Positions 23,319-30,971 of a stretch of 64,000 nt of DNA are shown piece by piece. The DNA lies in assembly GCA_024684435.1 (NCBI GenBank), contig JAIKWV010000015.1:1-64000 (forward strand), read 5' to 3'. This stretch comes from Clostridiales bacterium. Its GTDB lineage: Bacteria > Bacillota > Clostridia > Oscillospirales > Acutalibacteraceae. Positions within the stretch are counted from its first letter, which is position 1. Each line of letters starts with the position of its first letter. Made by a program: the position numbers and the translations under genes. The notes under the pieces were generated by a model. That model was not told the origin of the DNA and did no database searches. It saw only the letters and a list, made by a program, of their open reading frames with translations.

Positions 23319-23564
23319 TTGGAGGGTATTTGTGAGATAGATGTTCACGGTCTTACACGTTTTCAGGCAAAGACCCTTATTGACAGCAGACTGAAAAGCG
23401 CGTCAAAGGGTGTTTACCGCCTCCGTATAGTTCACGGCTATAACGGAGGCACAGAGCTCAGAAACATGGTGAGAAGTGTGTATAAAAATAATCCCAAAGT
23501 GCTCCGGGTGGAAGTCTCCCTTAACGCCGGTATCACCGAGCTTGTTCTTCGTGAATTCTTTTGA
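23319..23564 (+). CDS. Smr-domain protein (small)
   Basis: An 81-residue stand-alone Smr domain. IDVHGLTRFQAKTLID is the N-terminal DxHG motif and LRIVHGYNGGTELRNMV the second, corresponding to the H-G-x-G-x-G region of MutS2/Smr nucleases. The full domain is present but nothing else, so it is shorter than MutS2. The TTG start is 3 bp after murD2, with GGAGG of the upstream gene end acting as ribosome site, which suggests translational coupling. Smr domains nick or cleave nucleic acid (some act on mRNA in stalled ribosomes); the role here is unknown. Confidence 0.8.
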   Translation: MEGICEIDVHGLTRFQAKTLIDSRLKSASKGVYRLRIVHGYNGGTELRNMVRSVYKNNPKVLRVEVSLNAGITELVLREFF

Positions 23565-23587
23565 TATACAGTTATAAAGTAAAAAAC

Positions 23588-23626
23588 AAGGCGGCTGCCC
23601 ATGACAAGGCAGCTGCCTTTACACTT
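23588..23626. terminator. Bidirectional terminator between Smr gene and ACP gene
   Basis: AAGGCGGCTGCC (23588-23599) pairs with GGCAGCTGCCTT (23608-23619), one G-U, followed by TTTACACTTTT. On the minus strand the hairpin is followed by TTGTTTTTT. It lies between two convergent units. Confidence 0.85.
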
Positions 23627-23641
23627 TTATTACAGGTTCGG

Positions 23642-23869
23642 TTAAGCTTTGAGAGCTTCAATATAGCTCATAATGTCGCCCACGGTTTTGAGCGCCAGAA
23701 ACTTTTTCGTTTCAAATGAAACGCCGAATTTGTCCTCAAGGTCAACGGATATGTTCACCAGATCCAGTGAATTAAGCTCAAGCTCATAGCGAAGCTTTGA
23801 GTCCTCGGTTATATCGTTGGGGTCGATAATAGCATAGTCGCAGATGGTGTTTTTTATTTCTTCAAGCAT
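23642..23869 (-). CDS. Acyl/peptidyl carrier protein with NSL phosphopantetheine site
   Basis: A 75-residue carrier protein. RYELELNSLDLVNISVDLED (27-46) aligns with the ACP/PCP helix II motif in which Ser34 receives 4'-phosphopantetheine. The residue before Ser is Asn33, where almost all ACPs have Asp (DSL). Helix 3 and the C-terminal IMSYIEALK are normal. The gene is third in a minus-strand unit behind a ligase and a condensation enzyme, so the carrier probably holds the activated acyl or aminoacyl group for them. It is probably not the fatty-acid ACP: no fab genes are near. Confidence 0.85.
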   Translation of the reverse strand: MLEEIKNTICDYAIIDPNDITEDSKLRYELELNSLDLVNISVDLEDKFGVSFETKKFLALKTVGDIMSYIEALKA

Positions 23870-23896
23870 TGTCCGATCTCCTTTCGTTTGCGCGAA

Positions 23897-25288
23897 TTAC
23901 AGGTTTTTCAATATATCTTTGATCTTTATTTCGGGATCATTAACAGCCATTTCAAGCACCTTTTCCGTTCCCTTGTGCAGGGCGTCGATATCCTGCTCCG
24001 TAACGTATTTCGTACGGTGCAGATAGGTTATCTTAAGACAACCGCTGTAAATATCCTTCATAGCGAAGGTGTACAGCACCATAATGTACCTGCCCAGACC
24101 ATAGCCGACATATTCGTATTTGCGTTTGCCTATGGTGTTGTTGTCAATGGGAAGCCAGGAGAACATCATGGTCGAAGCGCCTGCGGCGGCGGGATAATTG
24201 AACAGCTCCTGCTGGAGCTTCCGGTACTCAAGGTAAGGGTAATCCATATGCTTGAACGCCCATATCTGAGTGTCGGACATCTTATCAAGAGCAGACATGA
24301 AGGTCTCATCTTTGTCCAGCACAACTCTCCACGGCAGGGGAGCGGTGACCGTTCCGCCAGAACGCTTCTCCGGCAACGTCCTTCGCCTTGAGCAGAGAGA
24401 TATAAAGTATGTGTCGAGGTTTTCATGGTTTATCTTGGAGATGAACATCCTCATGGCAAGCTGTACAAGACATTCGCCGCTTATGTTGTTCTTCTCCATA
24501 AAATCGAAGACTTTTTGGCTTAACTCCGGAGGAACAACGTGCTTGTTGAGCAGAGCTTTGTCATGTATGGGGTCAAAAAGGGAGGGAGCCTTTATGTCGG
24601 GATTTTTCCTCTTTTTTCTTTCAGCTTCAAGGAATTTCGGACCCTCGACGCCTAAATAAGTCGGCTCGCCGTTTTTGGTGATATATTCGGTGTATGCCGC
24701 CTTTTCTTTTTCGAGATTTTCCTTGTTGCTAATATATTCGAGCTCTTTTTTGATCCTCGCTTCATAGCTGCCCAGGGGCTTGGGCATATCACAGCCGTTC
24801 TTAAGGTGATCGTAAACCGCCATCAGATCGTTGAAAAACACAAAGCAGGCGGCGTTGTCCATGACAAGGTGGTGAACGTTGAAATATATGCCGTATCTGC
24901 CGTCAAAGGCCTTGAAAAATATTATCCTGAATATCTCGTCCTTGAATATCCTTACGGGCTTCTGAGCGTCCGCGGAAAGGGTCTCAAGCTGTTCCGCTTC
25001 CGTTTTGAAGTCAAACACGGGAATATTGTCAACGGTGTATTTGTCGCGGAAATACTGCTTTATAGTGCCCTTGCTTTTGAAAAATCTCAGGCGCAGGCAG
25101 TCGTTCCTTTCTATTTCAATGTTGAATGCGTCTTTTAATACATCAAAATCCAGCTTTTCTTCAAAAAGAAAAGAATCCGGTATCTGAGTCACCTGTTTAT
25201 GAAAAAAGCTGTATTTGAGCATGAATTGTATCATTTCCTGGGGAGGAATAAGAGGATATACGGTTTTGCCTTCGTTCCTGTTTTTCAA
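23897..25288 (-). CDS. Free-standing condensation-domain enzyme (NRPS C-domain superfamily)
   Basis: A 463-residue protein in the CoA-dependent acyltransferase/condensation superfamily. VHHLVMDNAA (138-147) contains the HHxxxD catalytic motif, with His140 as general base and Asp144. Typical features after it are LMAVYDHLKNG and, late, a VLDKDETFMSALDKM region and an N/MFSWLPIDNN-like segment corresponding to the DFGWG loop position, though DFGWG itself is not obvious. No A, T or TE domain is fused. It would transfer an acyl or aminoacyl group from the carrier protein to an amine or alcohol acceptor. It lies between the ligase (14 bp gap) and carrier (27 bp gap). PapA-type acyltransferase is the main alternative. 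Confidence 0.8.
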   Translation of the reverse strand: MKNRNEGKTVYPLIPPQEMIQFMLKYSFFHKQVTQIPDSFLFEEKLDFDVLKDAFNIEIERNDCLRLRFFKSKGTIKQYFRDKYTVDNIPVFDFKTEAEQLETLSADAQKPVRIFKDEIFRIIFFKAFDGRYGIYFNVHHLVMDNAACFVFFNDLMAVYDHLKNGCDMPKPLGSYEARIKKELEYISNKENLEKEKAAYTEYITKNGEPTYLGVEGPKFLEAERKKRKNPDIKAPSLFDPIHDKALLNKHVVPPELSQKVFDFMEKNNISGECLVQLAMRMFISKINHENLDTYFISLCSRRRTLPEKRSGGTVTAPLPWRVVLDKDETFMSALDKMSDTQIWAFKHMDYPYLEYRKLQQELFNYPAAAGASTMMFSWLPIDNNTIGKRKYEYVGYGLGRYIMVLYTFAMKDIYSGCLKITYLHRTKYVTEQDIDALHKGTEKVLEMAVNDPEIKIKDILKNL

Positions 25289-25302
25289 GTGATCTCATCT
25301 CC

Positions 25303-26862
25303 TTAGTTGCCGTTTTGATTTCTTTTGATCTTACCGGTGCCGTTCTTTTCAAAAGGTTCGGTACGCAGTCTTACCTCGGAAATAATGTGAGCGGATTTTG
25401 CGTCCTCGTTTATGGAATTTATCAGACTTTCAAGCTTGCATTTAAGCTCATCTTCTTCAATATTCAGGGTTGCCGCGTTGACGTAATTAGGATAGATCTC
25501 TGCGATTATAAGGTCGTTTTCGGCGAATACCATGACCTCTTCCACAAGCTCAGACTGCATTATCTTCTTTTCGATAGCTTCGGGGGAAACGTTTTCCCCG
25601 TTGGAAAGAATTATCAGATTCTTGACCCTGCCGGTGACAAAAAGCTCGTTATTTTCTCCGACGTAACCGATGTCGCCGGTCCTGAGCCAGCCGTCGTTGG
25701 TAAACATTGCGGCGCTCTCTTCGGGCATTTTGTAATAACCCAGCATTACAGTTGGGGTCTTGACCTGTATCTCACCGTCGCTTATCCGCACGTCGCATAT
25801 GTCTATGATCCTGCCCACGGAGCTGACAGATACATTTTCACCGGGCACGGAGATCCTGCAGCCGGCTTCGGTCATGCCGTAACCCTGTCTTAATTTTATA
25901 CCAAGCTTTTCGTATTCAGTTATAAGCTCCGGATTAAGGTGCGCGCCGCCGGAAATAAGCCACTTGATGTTCCTGCCGAATACGGAAGCGGCGGCTTCCT
26001 TAACGGACATTTCGGGATTCCTGGCGCACTTTGCCTTGACGCGGTTTAAAAGGGTCTGCGCTATCATGGGGACAACACGTATAACTGCGGGCTCAAAGAG
26101 CAGCAGATTTGAATTCAGTTCTCTTATCGAACCGTTAAGGCAGACCTGAAGACCGTCCTTAAGATTTTTGAGATAGTCCCCGGTGAAGCAGTATATATGA
26201 TACATGGGCAGTACTGACATCGCCACGGAATTTCTGACGAAAATATCTGCGCAGTAGTCCTTGTACATTATATTTCCCACAAGGGCTTTGCCGGAAAGCA
26301 TGACGCCTTTTTTTACTCCCGCCGTGCCGGAGGTGAAGATAATGGCGGAGCAGGCGTCCTGATCCACGGTGACGTCGGAAAGCCCGGCAAATTCGGAATC
26401 ATCGGAATACACGGAGTAGATCTCGTCAAACTTTTCCAGGTTGCCTAAGTTTATACATTCCTTTATTCCGGGATATAATCTTTTGAATTCCGGTATCCTG
26501 TTGCTGAATTCTTCTCCATAAAGGATCATGTCCACGTCGGCGCGTTCACTGAGCTCCGCCGCCTCGCCGGCGGTAATGTCCGGGTTAAGCGGGATAGCTA
26601 CGTTTCCGCTGATAAGGATACCTGTAACGCAGGTGATGTATTCGTAGTTGGATTTACTGATTATGGCTATGTGCATACGCTCGCGGGAGAAATGCCTTAT
26701 CCAGCGACAGACTGCAAGACTGTCACTGCGAACACGGTTAAAACTTCTTTCCTCAACGCATTTGTTCCTGAGAAATTTAATGAAGACAGAATCACCGTAC
26801 ATATCAGCCCGTGAATCAAGGAGCTCTCTCACGGAAGGGGAATTGAAATTCTGCATAGTCAA
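25303..26862 (-). CDS. AMP-forming acyl/aminoacyl ligase (ANL superfamily)
   Basis: A 519-residue adenylating enzyme. AIIFTSGTAGVKKGVM (173-188) is the ATP loop; LPMYHIY (218-224) is a fatty-acyl-ligase-type motif; SGGAHLNPE, GYGMTEAG (327-334), GWLRTGDIGY (391-400), GRVKNLI and a C-terminal KNGTGKIKRN with catalytic Lys511 follow. The YHIY motif and lack of a clear amino-acid-binding Asp near 190 favour an acyl substrate, but an amino acid cannot be excluded. It would load the carrier protein encoded downstream. TTG at 26862 has GGAG 5 bp ahead; ATG at 26856 is an alternative. Confidence 0.82.
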   Translation of the reverse strand: MTMQNFNSPSVRELLDSRADMYGDSVFIKFLRNKCVEERSFNRVRSDSLAVCRWIRHFSRERMHIAIISKSNYEYITCVTGILISGNVAIPLNPDITAGEAAELSERADVDMILYGEEFSNRIPEFKRLYPGIKECINLGNLEKFDEIYSVYSDDSEFAGLSDVTVDQDACSAIIFTSGTAGVKKGVMLSGKALVGNIMYKDYCADIFVRNSVAMSVLPMYHIYCFTGDYLKNLKDGLQVCLNGSIRELNSNLLLFEPAVIRVVPMIAQTLLNRVKAKCARNPEMSVKEAAASVFGRNIKWLISGGAHLNPELITEYEKLGIKLRQGYGMTEAGCRISVPGENVSVSSVGRIIDICDVRISDGEIQVKTPTVMLGYYKMPEESAAMFTNDGWLRTGDIGYVGENNELFVTGRVKNLIILSNGENVSPEAIEKKIMQSELVEEVMVFAENDLIIAEIYPNYVNAATLNIEEDELKCKLESLINSINEDAKSAHIISEVRLRTEPFEKNGTGKIKRNQNGN

Positions 26863-26896
26863 TAATACTCCAAATTAAATACTTATCTAATTATAA

Positions 26897-26925
26897 ATTT
26901 TACTATTTTTTCCCTCATAAGTCAA
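26897..26925 (-). promoter_or_regulatory. Promoter for the ligase-condensation-carrier operon
   Basis: On the minus strand TTGACT (26925-26920) and TAAAAT (26902-26897) are separated by 17 bp, about 35 bp before the TTG start. Confidence 0.55.
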
Positions 26926-26982
26926 TAATTATTTATTTAATTAAAAATAGTTTTTTCACACAGTAAAATAATGATTTGTGAG

Positions 26983-26992
26983 CATAATTATG
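26983..26992. promoter_or_regulatory. Perfect 10 bp palindrome between divergent units
   Basis: CATAATTATG is self-complementary and lies between the promoters for the ligase operon and the GH127-like gene. It could be a regulator-binding site, but in AT-rich DNA such palindromes also arise by chance. Confidence 0.25.
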
Positions 26993-27004
26993 TTCTTTGT
27001 GATA

Positions 27005-27033
27005 TAGACATTCATTTTCGGTTGTGATATACT
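27005..27033 (+). promoter_or_regulatory. Promoter for the GH127-like gene
   Basis: TAGACA (27005-27010) and TATACT (27028-27033) are separated by 17 bp, with TGTGA just ahead of the -10. Confidence 0.55.
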
Positions 27034-27065
27034 AACAACAACCTTGATTTTAGGAGGAGTTATGT

Positions 27066-28766
27066 GTGGCATACGAAAAATTTGACCCTGTACATAATGC
27101 GGAATTGGTAATGAATTACATCACCACAATGGTAGATGAAGATTATGACAATTTGCCTTATTGGTTGATCTTGCCCCACAAGAAGCCTGCGGAGGCGGCT
27201 CACTGCCGCGTGGATGACGCGGAGCTTGTGGGTTCATGGTATGAGGGTATAGACGCAATCGGTAAGATGCTGAATACCCATAAGGGCGATGCGGTAAAGG
27301 AATCTTTTCGCCGTCATTTGATGAAATCCTGGGGAGAACACGGTCTTCGTTTCCACGAGGACTATAACTGGTCCAGGACAAACCATGCTTCCTTCCATGA
27401 GATGGGCTATATACTGCCCGCGCTCAACAGGATAATCGAGAATGATCCTGAGGATAAGGAGGCGGAAAAGAGAGCTTCCGAGCTTGTCAGAGGCATGAGG
27501 AGCATCGTTATCGAGCGCAAGGTGCGCACCTTCTGGTCGGGAGACTTTGAGGAAACAGAGCCTATATATGAGTTTCCCAATGACGTTTTCCTCCGTGACG
27601 GCGGCTTTGACCTCACCCGTCATACAGGCAGAGGGGAGCAGCCCATAAGAAACTCCATCATGCTCAGAGCCCTTGTGCGCAGATATGAGCTTACGGGAGA
27701 CGAGGTGGCTCTTGACCTTGCAAGGGGTATCGCAAACTACGTGCTGGGCGTTTCCCGTTATTTCAACTATAGGATGGAATTTTTCGGCCACGTTCATTCA
27801 GCGGGCTGGGTGGCAAGCGGTCTTGTCGCTCTGGGCAGAATAACAGGGGAAGAAAAATATATAAAGAGCGGTAAAGGCATATATGAATATATCCGCTCCA
27901 TATCCTCAAGCTTCGGTTGGGTCCCTGAGTATGCTCAGTGGCATCCCATGGAGGAGGAACACTGCGAGACCTGCTGTATCAAGGATATGATCGAGTGTGC
28001 AAACGAGCTTATTCTTGCGGGTTATGACGAGTACTGGGATGACCTTAACCGTTTTGCCCGCAATCAGCTTGTTGAAAATCAGGTGAAGAACGCCGACTAT
28101 GTCGTGGTCGACAATTCTCTGCCTAACGACAAGGAAAACGGTATTACATACAGAGATATCAATAAGCGCATGATCGGCGGATTTACCGGCGGTTCTCTGC
28201 CCAATTCAATTTCACTTACCCGTTTCCGCTCCATTGCAGGCTGTTGTGTAGGCATGGCGCCTGTCGCCCTTTCGATCGTATGGGACAGAGCGATCACAAA
28301 AGAAGGCTCAACTGTTACGGTCAATATTCCTCTTGACAAGGAGACGGACGAGATCATTCTCAGCTGCGAATATCCCAATGAGGGCAAGCTTACGGCAAAG
28401 GTCAAGAAAAACTGCAGCGTGGGTTTCAGACTGTATCCGTTTATGGGTGATAAAGTCGAATTTACCCTTAACGGCAAGCCCTATGCTCCTAAAATAGAAA
28501 AGGGTACAGCTGTTTTTGAAGACCTGAAAGAAAACGATGTGGCGGCTCTTTCGCATAAAATTGAAACAGTTGAAAAGAAAGAACACGTCAGAGGCATGGA
28601 TCTGACCGTACTGTGGAGAGGGTGCGATGTTGTGGACATCCTTCCCCACGGTGAGCATGTAAGACTCTATCAGCGCGATCTGAGCGTACCAAAGGATTAT
28701 CCCAAGCCAGAGGACGTACAGTACACGGGTGCTGTAAACTACGGTCCCACACAGCAGAAAAAATAA
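27066..28766 (+). CDS. GH127-like protein (beta-L-arabinofuranosidase-type fold), cytoplasmic
   Basis: A 566-residue protein with an (alpha/alpha)6-barrel-like helical body. EEEHCETCCIKDMIECAN has Glu301 and Cys303, and RSIAGCCVGMAP has Cys393-Cys394. These match the Glu-x-Cys and Cys-Cys zinc/catalytic set of the GH127 arabinofuranosidase HypBA1, so the active site seems intact. The C-terminal beta domain starts near residue 405. There is no signal peptide, so the substrate must be imported. GTG at 27066 has AGGAGG 7 bp ahead. It is a single-gene unit; the linkage it cuts is not known, and an unnamed GH family with this fold is possible. Confidence 0.75.
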   Translation: MAYEKFDPVHNAELVMNYITTMVDEDYDNLPYWLILPHKKPAEAAHCRVDDAELVGSWYEGIDAIGKMLNTHKGDAVKESFRRHLMKSWGEHGLRFHEDYNWSRTNHASFHEMGYILPALNRIIENDPEDKEAEKRASELVRGMRSIVIERKVRTFWSGDFEETEPIYEFPNDVFLRDGGFDLTRHTGRGEQPIRNSIMLRALVRRYELTGDEVALDLARGIANYVLGVSRYFNYRMEFFGHVHSAGWVASGLVALGRITGEEKYIKSGKGIYEYIRSISSSFGWVPEYAQWHPMEEEHCETCCIKDMIECANELILAGYDEYWDDLNRFARNQLVENQVKNADYVVVDNSLPNDKENGITYRDINKRMIGGFTGGSLPNSISLTRFRSIAGCCVGMAPVALSIVWDRAITKEGSTVTVNIPLDKETDEIILSCEYPNEGKLTAKVKKNCSVGFRLYPFMGDKVEFTLNGKPYAPKIEKGTAVFEDLKENDVAALSHKIETVEKKEHVRGMDLTVLWRGCDVVDILPHGEHVRLYQRDLSVPKDYPKPEDVQYTGAVNYGPTQQKK

Positions 28767-28791
28767 TTGACCGATAAGATCAGATCAGTTA

Positions 28792-28830
28792 AACAAGCAG
28801 ATGATTTATTTCGTCTGCTTGTTCTTTTTT
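28792..28830 (+). terminator. Rho-independent terminator after the GH127-like gene
   Basis: AACAAGCAGA (28792-28801) pairs with TCTGCTTGTT (28814-28823), followed by CTTTTTT. A second T-rich run continues to 28840. Confidence 0.88.
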
Positions 28831-28905
28831 CTCTTTTTGCCGGTAATATTAAGGGACAAGTGTTCATAGTATGGAATATCGGATAACAAAAAGGAGATGT
28901 AGGAA

Positions 28906-29916
28906 TTGCCCGTAAAAATGTCGGATGAAAAATTTGATGAAGCTGTGGAATTTGTTGTTCCGAGGATAAGAAATGTTCTCAGTTCTCTTTCGCCTCTGAC
29001 AAAAGAAAGTACATACGAAATACGAATGAGGGCAAATAAACCTGTTGTTCTGGTCACAGCTCAGGGTTCTGTTCTCATCACTGACACAGGAAGGATCACA
29101 TCGATCCGCTGTGATAATCTGCTGACAGCAGGAGGTGACGAGATAGACGAAACCTTTTCACGGATGTGCGGGTATTCCGTACACAGTCACGCCGAGGATA
29201 TAGCCAACGGTTTTGTTACCCTTGAGGGGGGACACAGAGCGGGGATCTGCGGAACAGCGGTGTATCTGAACGGTTCTATAAAAACCCTGAGAGATATAAA
29301 CACAATAAACCTTCGTATAGCGAGAGAAAACAGAGGAGCAGCAGACCGGCTTTTCAAGGCTCTGTTTGAAAAAAGACTGAACAGTATAGTGATAGCCGGA
29401 CCGCCATCCAGCGGTAAGACCACCGTTTTAAGAGATCTGGCGAGGCGTCTTTCCGGAGAGGATAAAATGTACAAGATATCAATAGTTGATGAACGGTGCG
29501 AGATAGCCTCGGTAAAAGGAGGGATACCGCAAACCGATACAGGTATCAACTGTGACGTGCTTTCATCGTATTCCAAGGGGGACGGCATAATGTCAGCCGT
29601 TCGTTCCCTTTCGCCGGATATGATCGTTTGTGATGAGGTGGGCGGGATAGAAGAGATCAGCGCTATAGAGGCAGGATTGAATTCGGGCATAATGTTCGCG
29701 GTATCGGTCCACGCCTGCTCAAGGGATGAACTTATCCGCAGACCACAGCTCAGGCGATTGCTCATGACTTTTGCCTTTGATTATGTTGTGCTTCTTAACA
29801 GGAGCAGACCGTGTGAAATATCAAAAATTTACAGAACGGATGAGCTGACGGATGAGATACGCAGGAATTATATTGATCTCACTGGTTCCGATAATGCTAA
29901 GTCTCTGTATCAATAA
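28906..29916 (+). CDS. spoIIIAA: Stage III sporulation protein AA (ATPase)
   Basis: A 336-residue secretion-type ATPase of the SpoIIIA-SpoIIQ channel between mother cell and forespore. GPPSSGKT (165-172) is the Walker A; VDERCEIASVKGG and DMIVCDEVGG are the arginine-finger and Walker B regions; SVHACSRDE matches the family. It lacks a membrane segment, so it should be cytoplasmic and bind the channel base. TTG at 28906 has AAGGAG ahead; ATG at 28918 (residue 5) is an alternative start. It begins a compact spoIIIAA-AH operon. SigE control is known in B. subtilis; I could not confirm a SigE promoter. Confidence 0.95.
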   Translation: MPVKMSDEKFDEAVEFVVPRIRNVLSSLSPLTKESTYEIRMRANKPVVLVTAQGSVLITDTGRITSIRCDNLLTAGGDEIDETFSRMCGYSVHSHAEDIANGFVTLEGGHRAGICGTAVYLNGSIKTLRDINTINLRIARENRGAADRLFKALFEKRLNSIVIAGPPSSGKTTVLRDLARRLSGEDKMYKISIVDERCEIASVKGGIPQTDTGINCDVLSSYSKGDGIMSAVRSLSPDMIVCDEVGGIEEISAIEAGLNSGIMFAVSVHACSRDELIRRPQLRRLLMTFAFDYVVLLNRSRPCEISKIYRTDELTDEIRRNYIDLTGSDNAKSLYQ

Positions 29917-30361
29917 GAAAATGAGACAGAGAATAAAATCTCTGGAACGGACAGTTCTTATGATCGACACCATATCGTCAAATCTTGAATACAGCATGAT
30001 GCCCACGGTGGATATGTTGGAAACCCTTACGGAAAATCCCGAGTTCAAAGACTTTGAGTTTTTAAAGCTCTGTTACGAAAAGTGTAAGCTGGGAGAGGCC
30101 TTCCCTAAGGCTTGGAGAGCTTCGGTGACTGAAAAGGCGTCAGATAATTCGTTGAACCGGAATGATACGGATCTGCTGATCTCTCTCGGAGAAATACTGG
30201 GCAGCGTTGACGCGGCGGGACAGATAAGCAGGCTCGGAGCCTGTCGGGAAACGGTTAAAAATGAGCTTGCAAAAGCTGAACAAACCTTTGAAAAATACGG
30301 AAAGAATATGCCGGCTATGGGGGCGTTGTGCTCAATAACTCTGGGAATAGTTTTGCTTTGA
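29852..30361 (+). CDS. spoIIIAB: Stage III sporulation protein AB
   Basis: A 169-residue protein with helices at both ends: an N-terminal membrane helix (YAGIILISLVPIMLSLC) and a C-terminal ALCSITLGIVLL. The soluble middle has the family's GspF-like helical pattern (LGEAFPKAWRAS, DLLISLGEILGSVDAAGQ). It overlaps spoIIIAA by 65 bp, which suggests coupled translation. It acts as the GspF/PilC-like inner-membrane part of the feeding-tube channel. Confidence 0.93.
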   Translation: MRYAGIILISLVPIMLSLCINKKMRQRIKSLERTVLMIDTISSNLEYSMMPTVDMLETLTENPEFKDFEFLKLCYEKCKLGEAFPKAWRASVTEKASDNSLNRNDTDLLISLGEILGSVDAAGQISRLGACRETVKNELAKAEQTFEKYGKNMPAMGALCSITLGIVLL

Positions 30362-30373
30362 GGATGATAGCGT

Positions 30374-30568
30374 ATGGAGATCGGGCTGATAATAAAAATA
30401 GGAGCGATAGGAATAATTGTTGCTGTTATCAATCAGATACTGGCGCGCTCCGGCAGGGACGATTATGCCATGTTTACAACACTGGCGGGGATCGTCATTA
30501 TTCTTATGCTGCTTATCCCGAAGTTCGCCGAGCTGCTTTCAACGGCAAGGTCGGTGTTCAACCTATGA
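30374..30568 (+). CDS. spoIIIAC: Stage III sporulation protein AC
   Basis: A 64-residue protein with two hydrophobic helices (IGLIIKIGAIGIIVAVINQIL and FTTLAGIVIILMLLIPKFAELL) joined by RSGRDDYA. It is typical in size for this tiny channel subunit. It overlaps spoIIIAD by 4 bp (ATGA). Confidence 0.93.
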   Translation: MEIGLIIKIGAIGIIVAVINQILARSGRDDYAMFTTLAGIVIILMLLIPKFAELLSTARSVFNL

Positions 30569-30954
30569 TGATATTCAAGGCTGCCGCGGTCGCCGTTGTG
30601 ACTGCCGTTATTACTTTAATAATAAAACAGATCAAGCAGGAGTATTCGGCGCTGGTACAGCTTTCCGGCATAACGGTCATAGCAATTCTGGCGTTCTCTC
30701 TGCTTATGCAGACGGTTTCCGACGCTGATTTTTTGCTTAATTCGGGAGACGAAAATCAGACTGTTATTAAACTTATGCTCAAAACTGTTTCCGTGGCGGC
30801 TGTTTCCGGGATCGCCGCAGATATTTGCAGAGACAGCGGTTCCACATCCGTAGCCGGGATAATAGAGCTTTTATCAAAACTGGTAATTATTTCCATGGCA
30901 ATGCCGGTAATAAAGACGATGGCATCATTCGCGCTGGGACTTATCAATAAATAG
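30565..30954 (+). CDS. spoIIIAD: Stage III sporulation protein AD
   Basis: A 129-residue membrane protein starting MMIFKAAAVAVVTAVITLII with several helices. Conserved-looking regions are KQEYSALVQLSGITVIAILA and RDSGSTSVAGIIELLSKLVIISMAMPV, a SpoIIIAD signature. The ATG at 30565 overlaps the spoIIIAC stop; longer in-frame reading from 30328 would run through two upstream genes and is rejected. Confidence 0.93.
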   Translation: MMIFKAAAVAVVTAVITLIIKQIKQEYSALVQLSGITVIAILAFSLLMQTVSDADFLLNSGDENQTVIKLMLKTVSVAAVSGIAADICRDSGSTSVAGIIELLSKLVIISMAMPVIKTMASFALGLINK

Positions 30955-30971
30955 AAAACGGAAAACTGATT

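Noticed and set aside
23897..26862. Reading the condensation and ligase genes as part of a classical modular NRPS
   Set aside because: The domains are separate proteins and no thioesterase, reductase or further modules are present; described instead as a minimal discrete assembly line.
28831..28905. A SigE promoter for spoIIIA
   Set aside because: SigE control is expected from B. subtilis, but I could only find a weak CATAGT/GATAAC pair and would not call it.
30328..30954. A longer 208-residue form of SpoIIIAD
   Set aside because: The extension reads through the end of spoIIIAB and all of spoIIIAC in another frame; ATG at 30565 fits the family N-terminus and the ATGA overlap.
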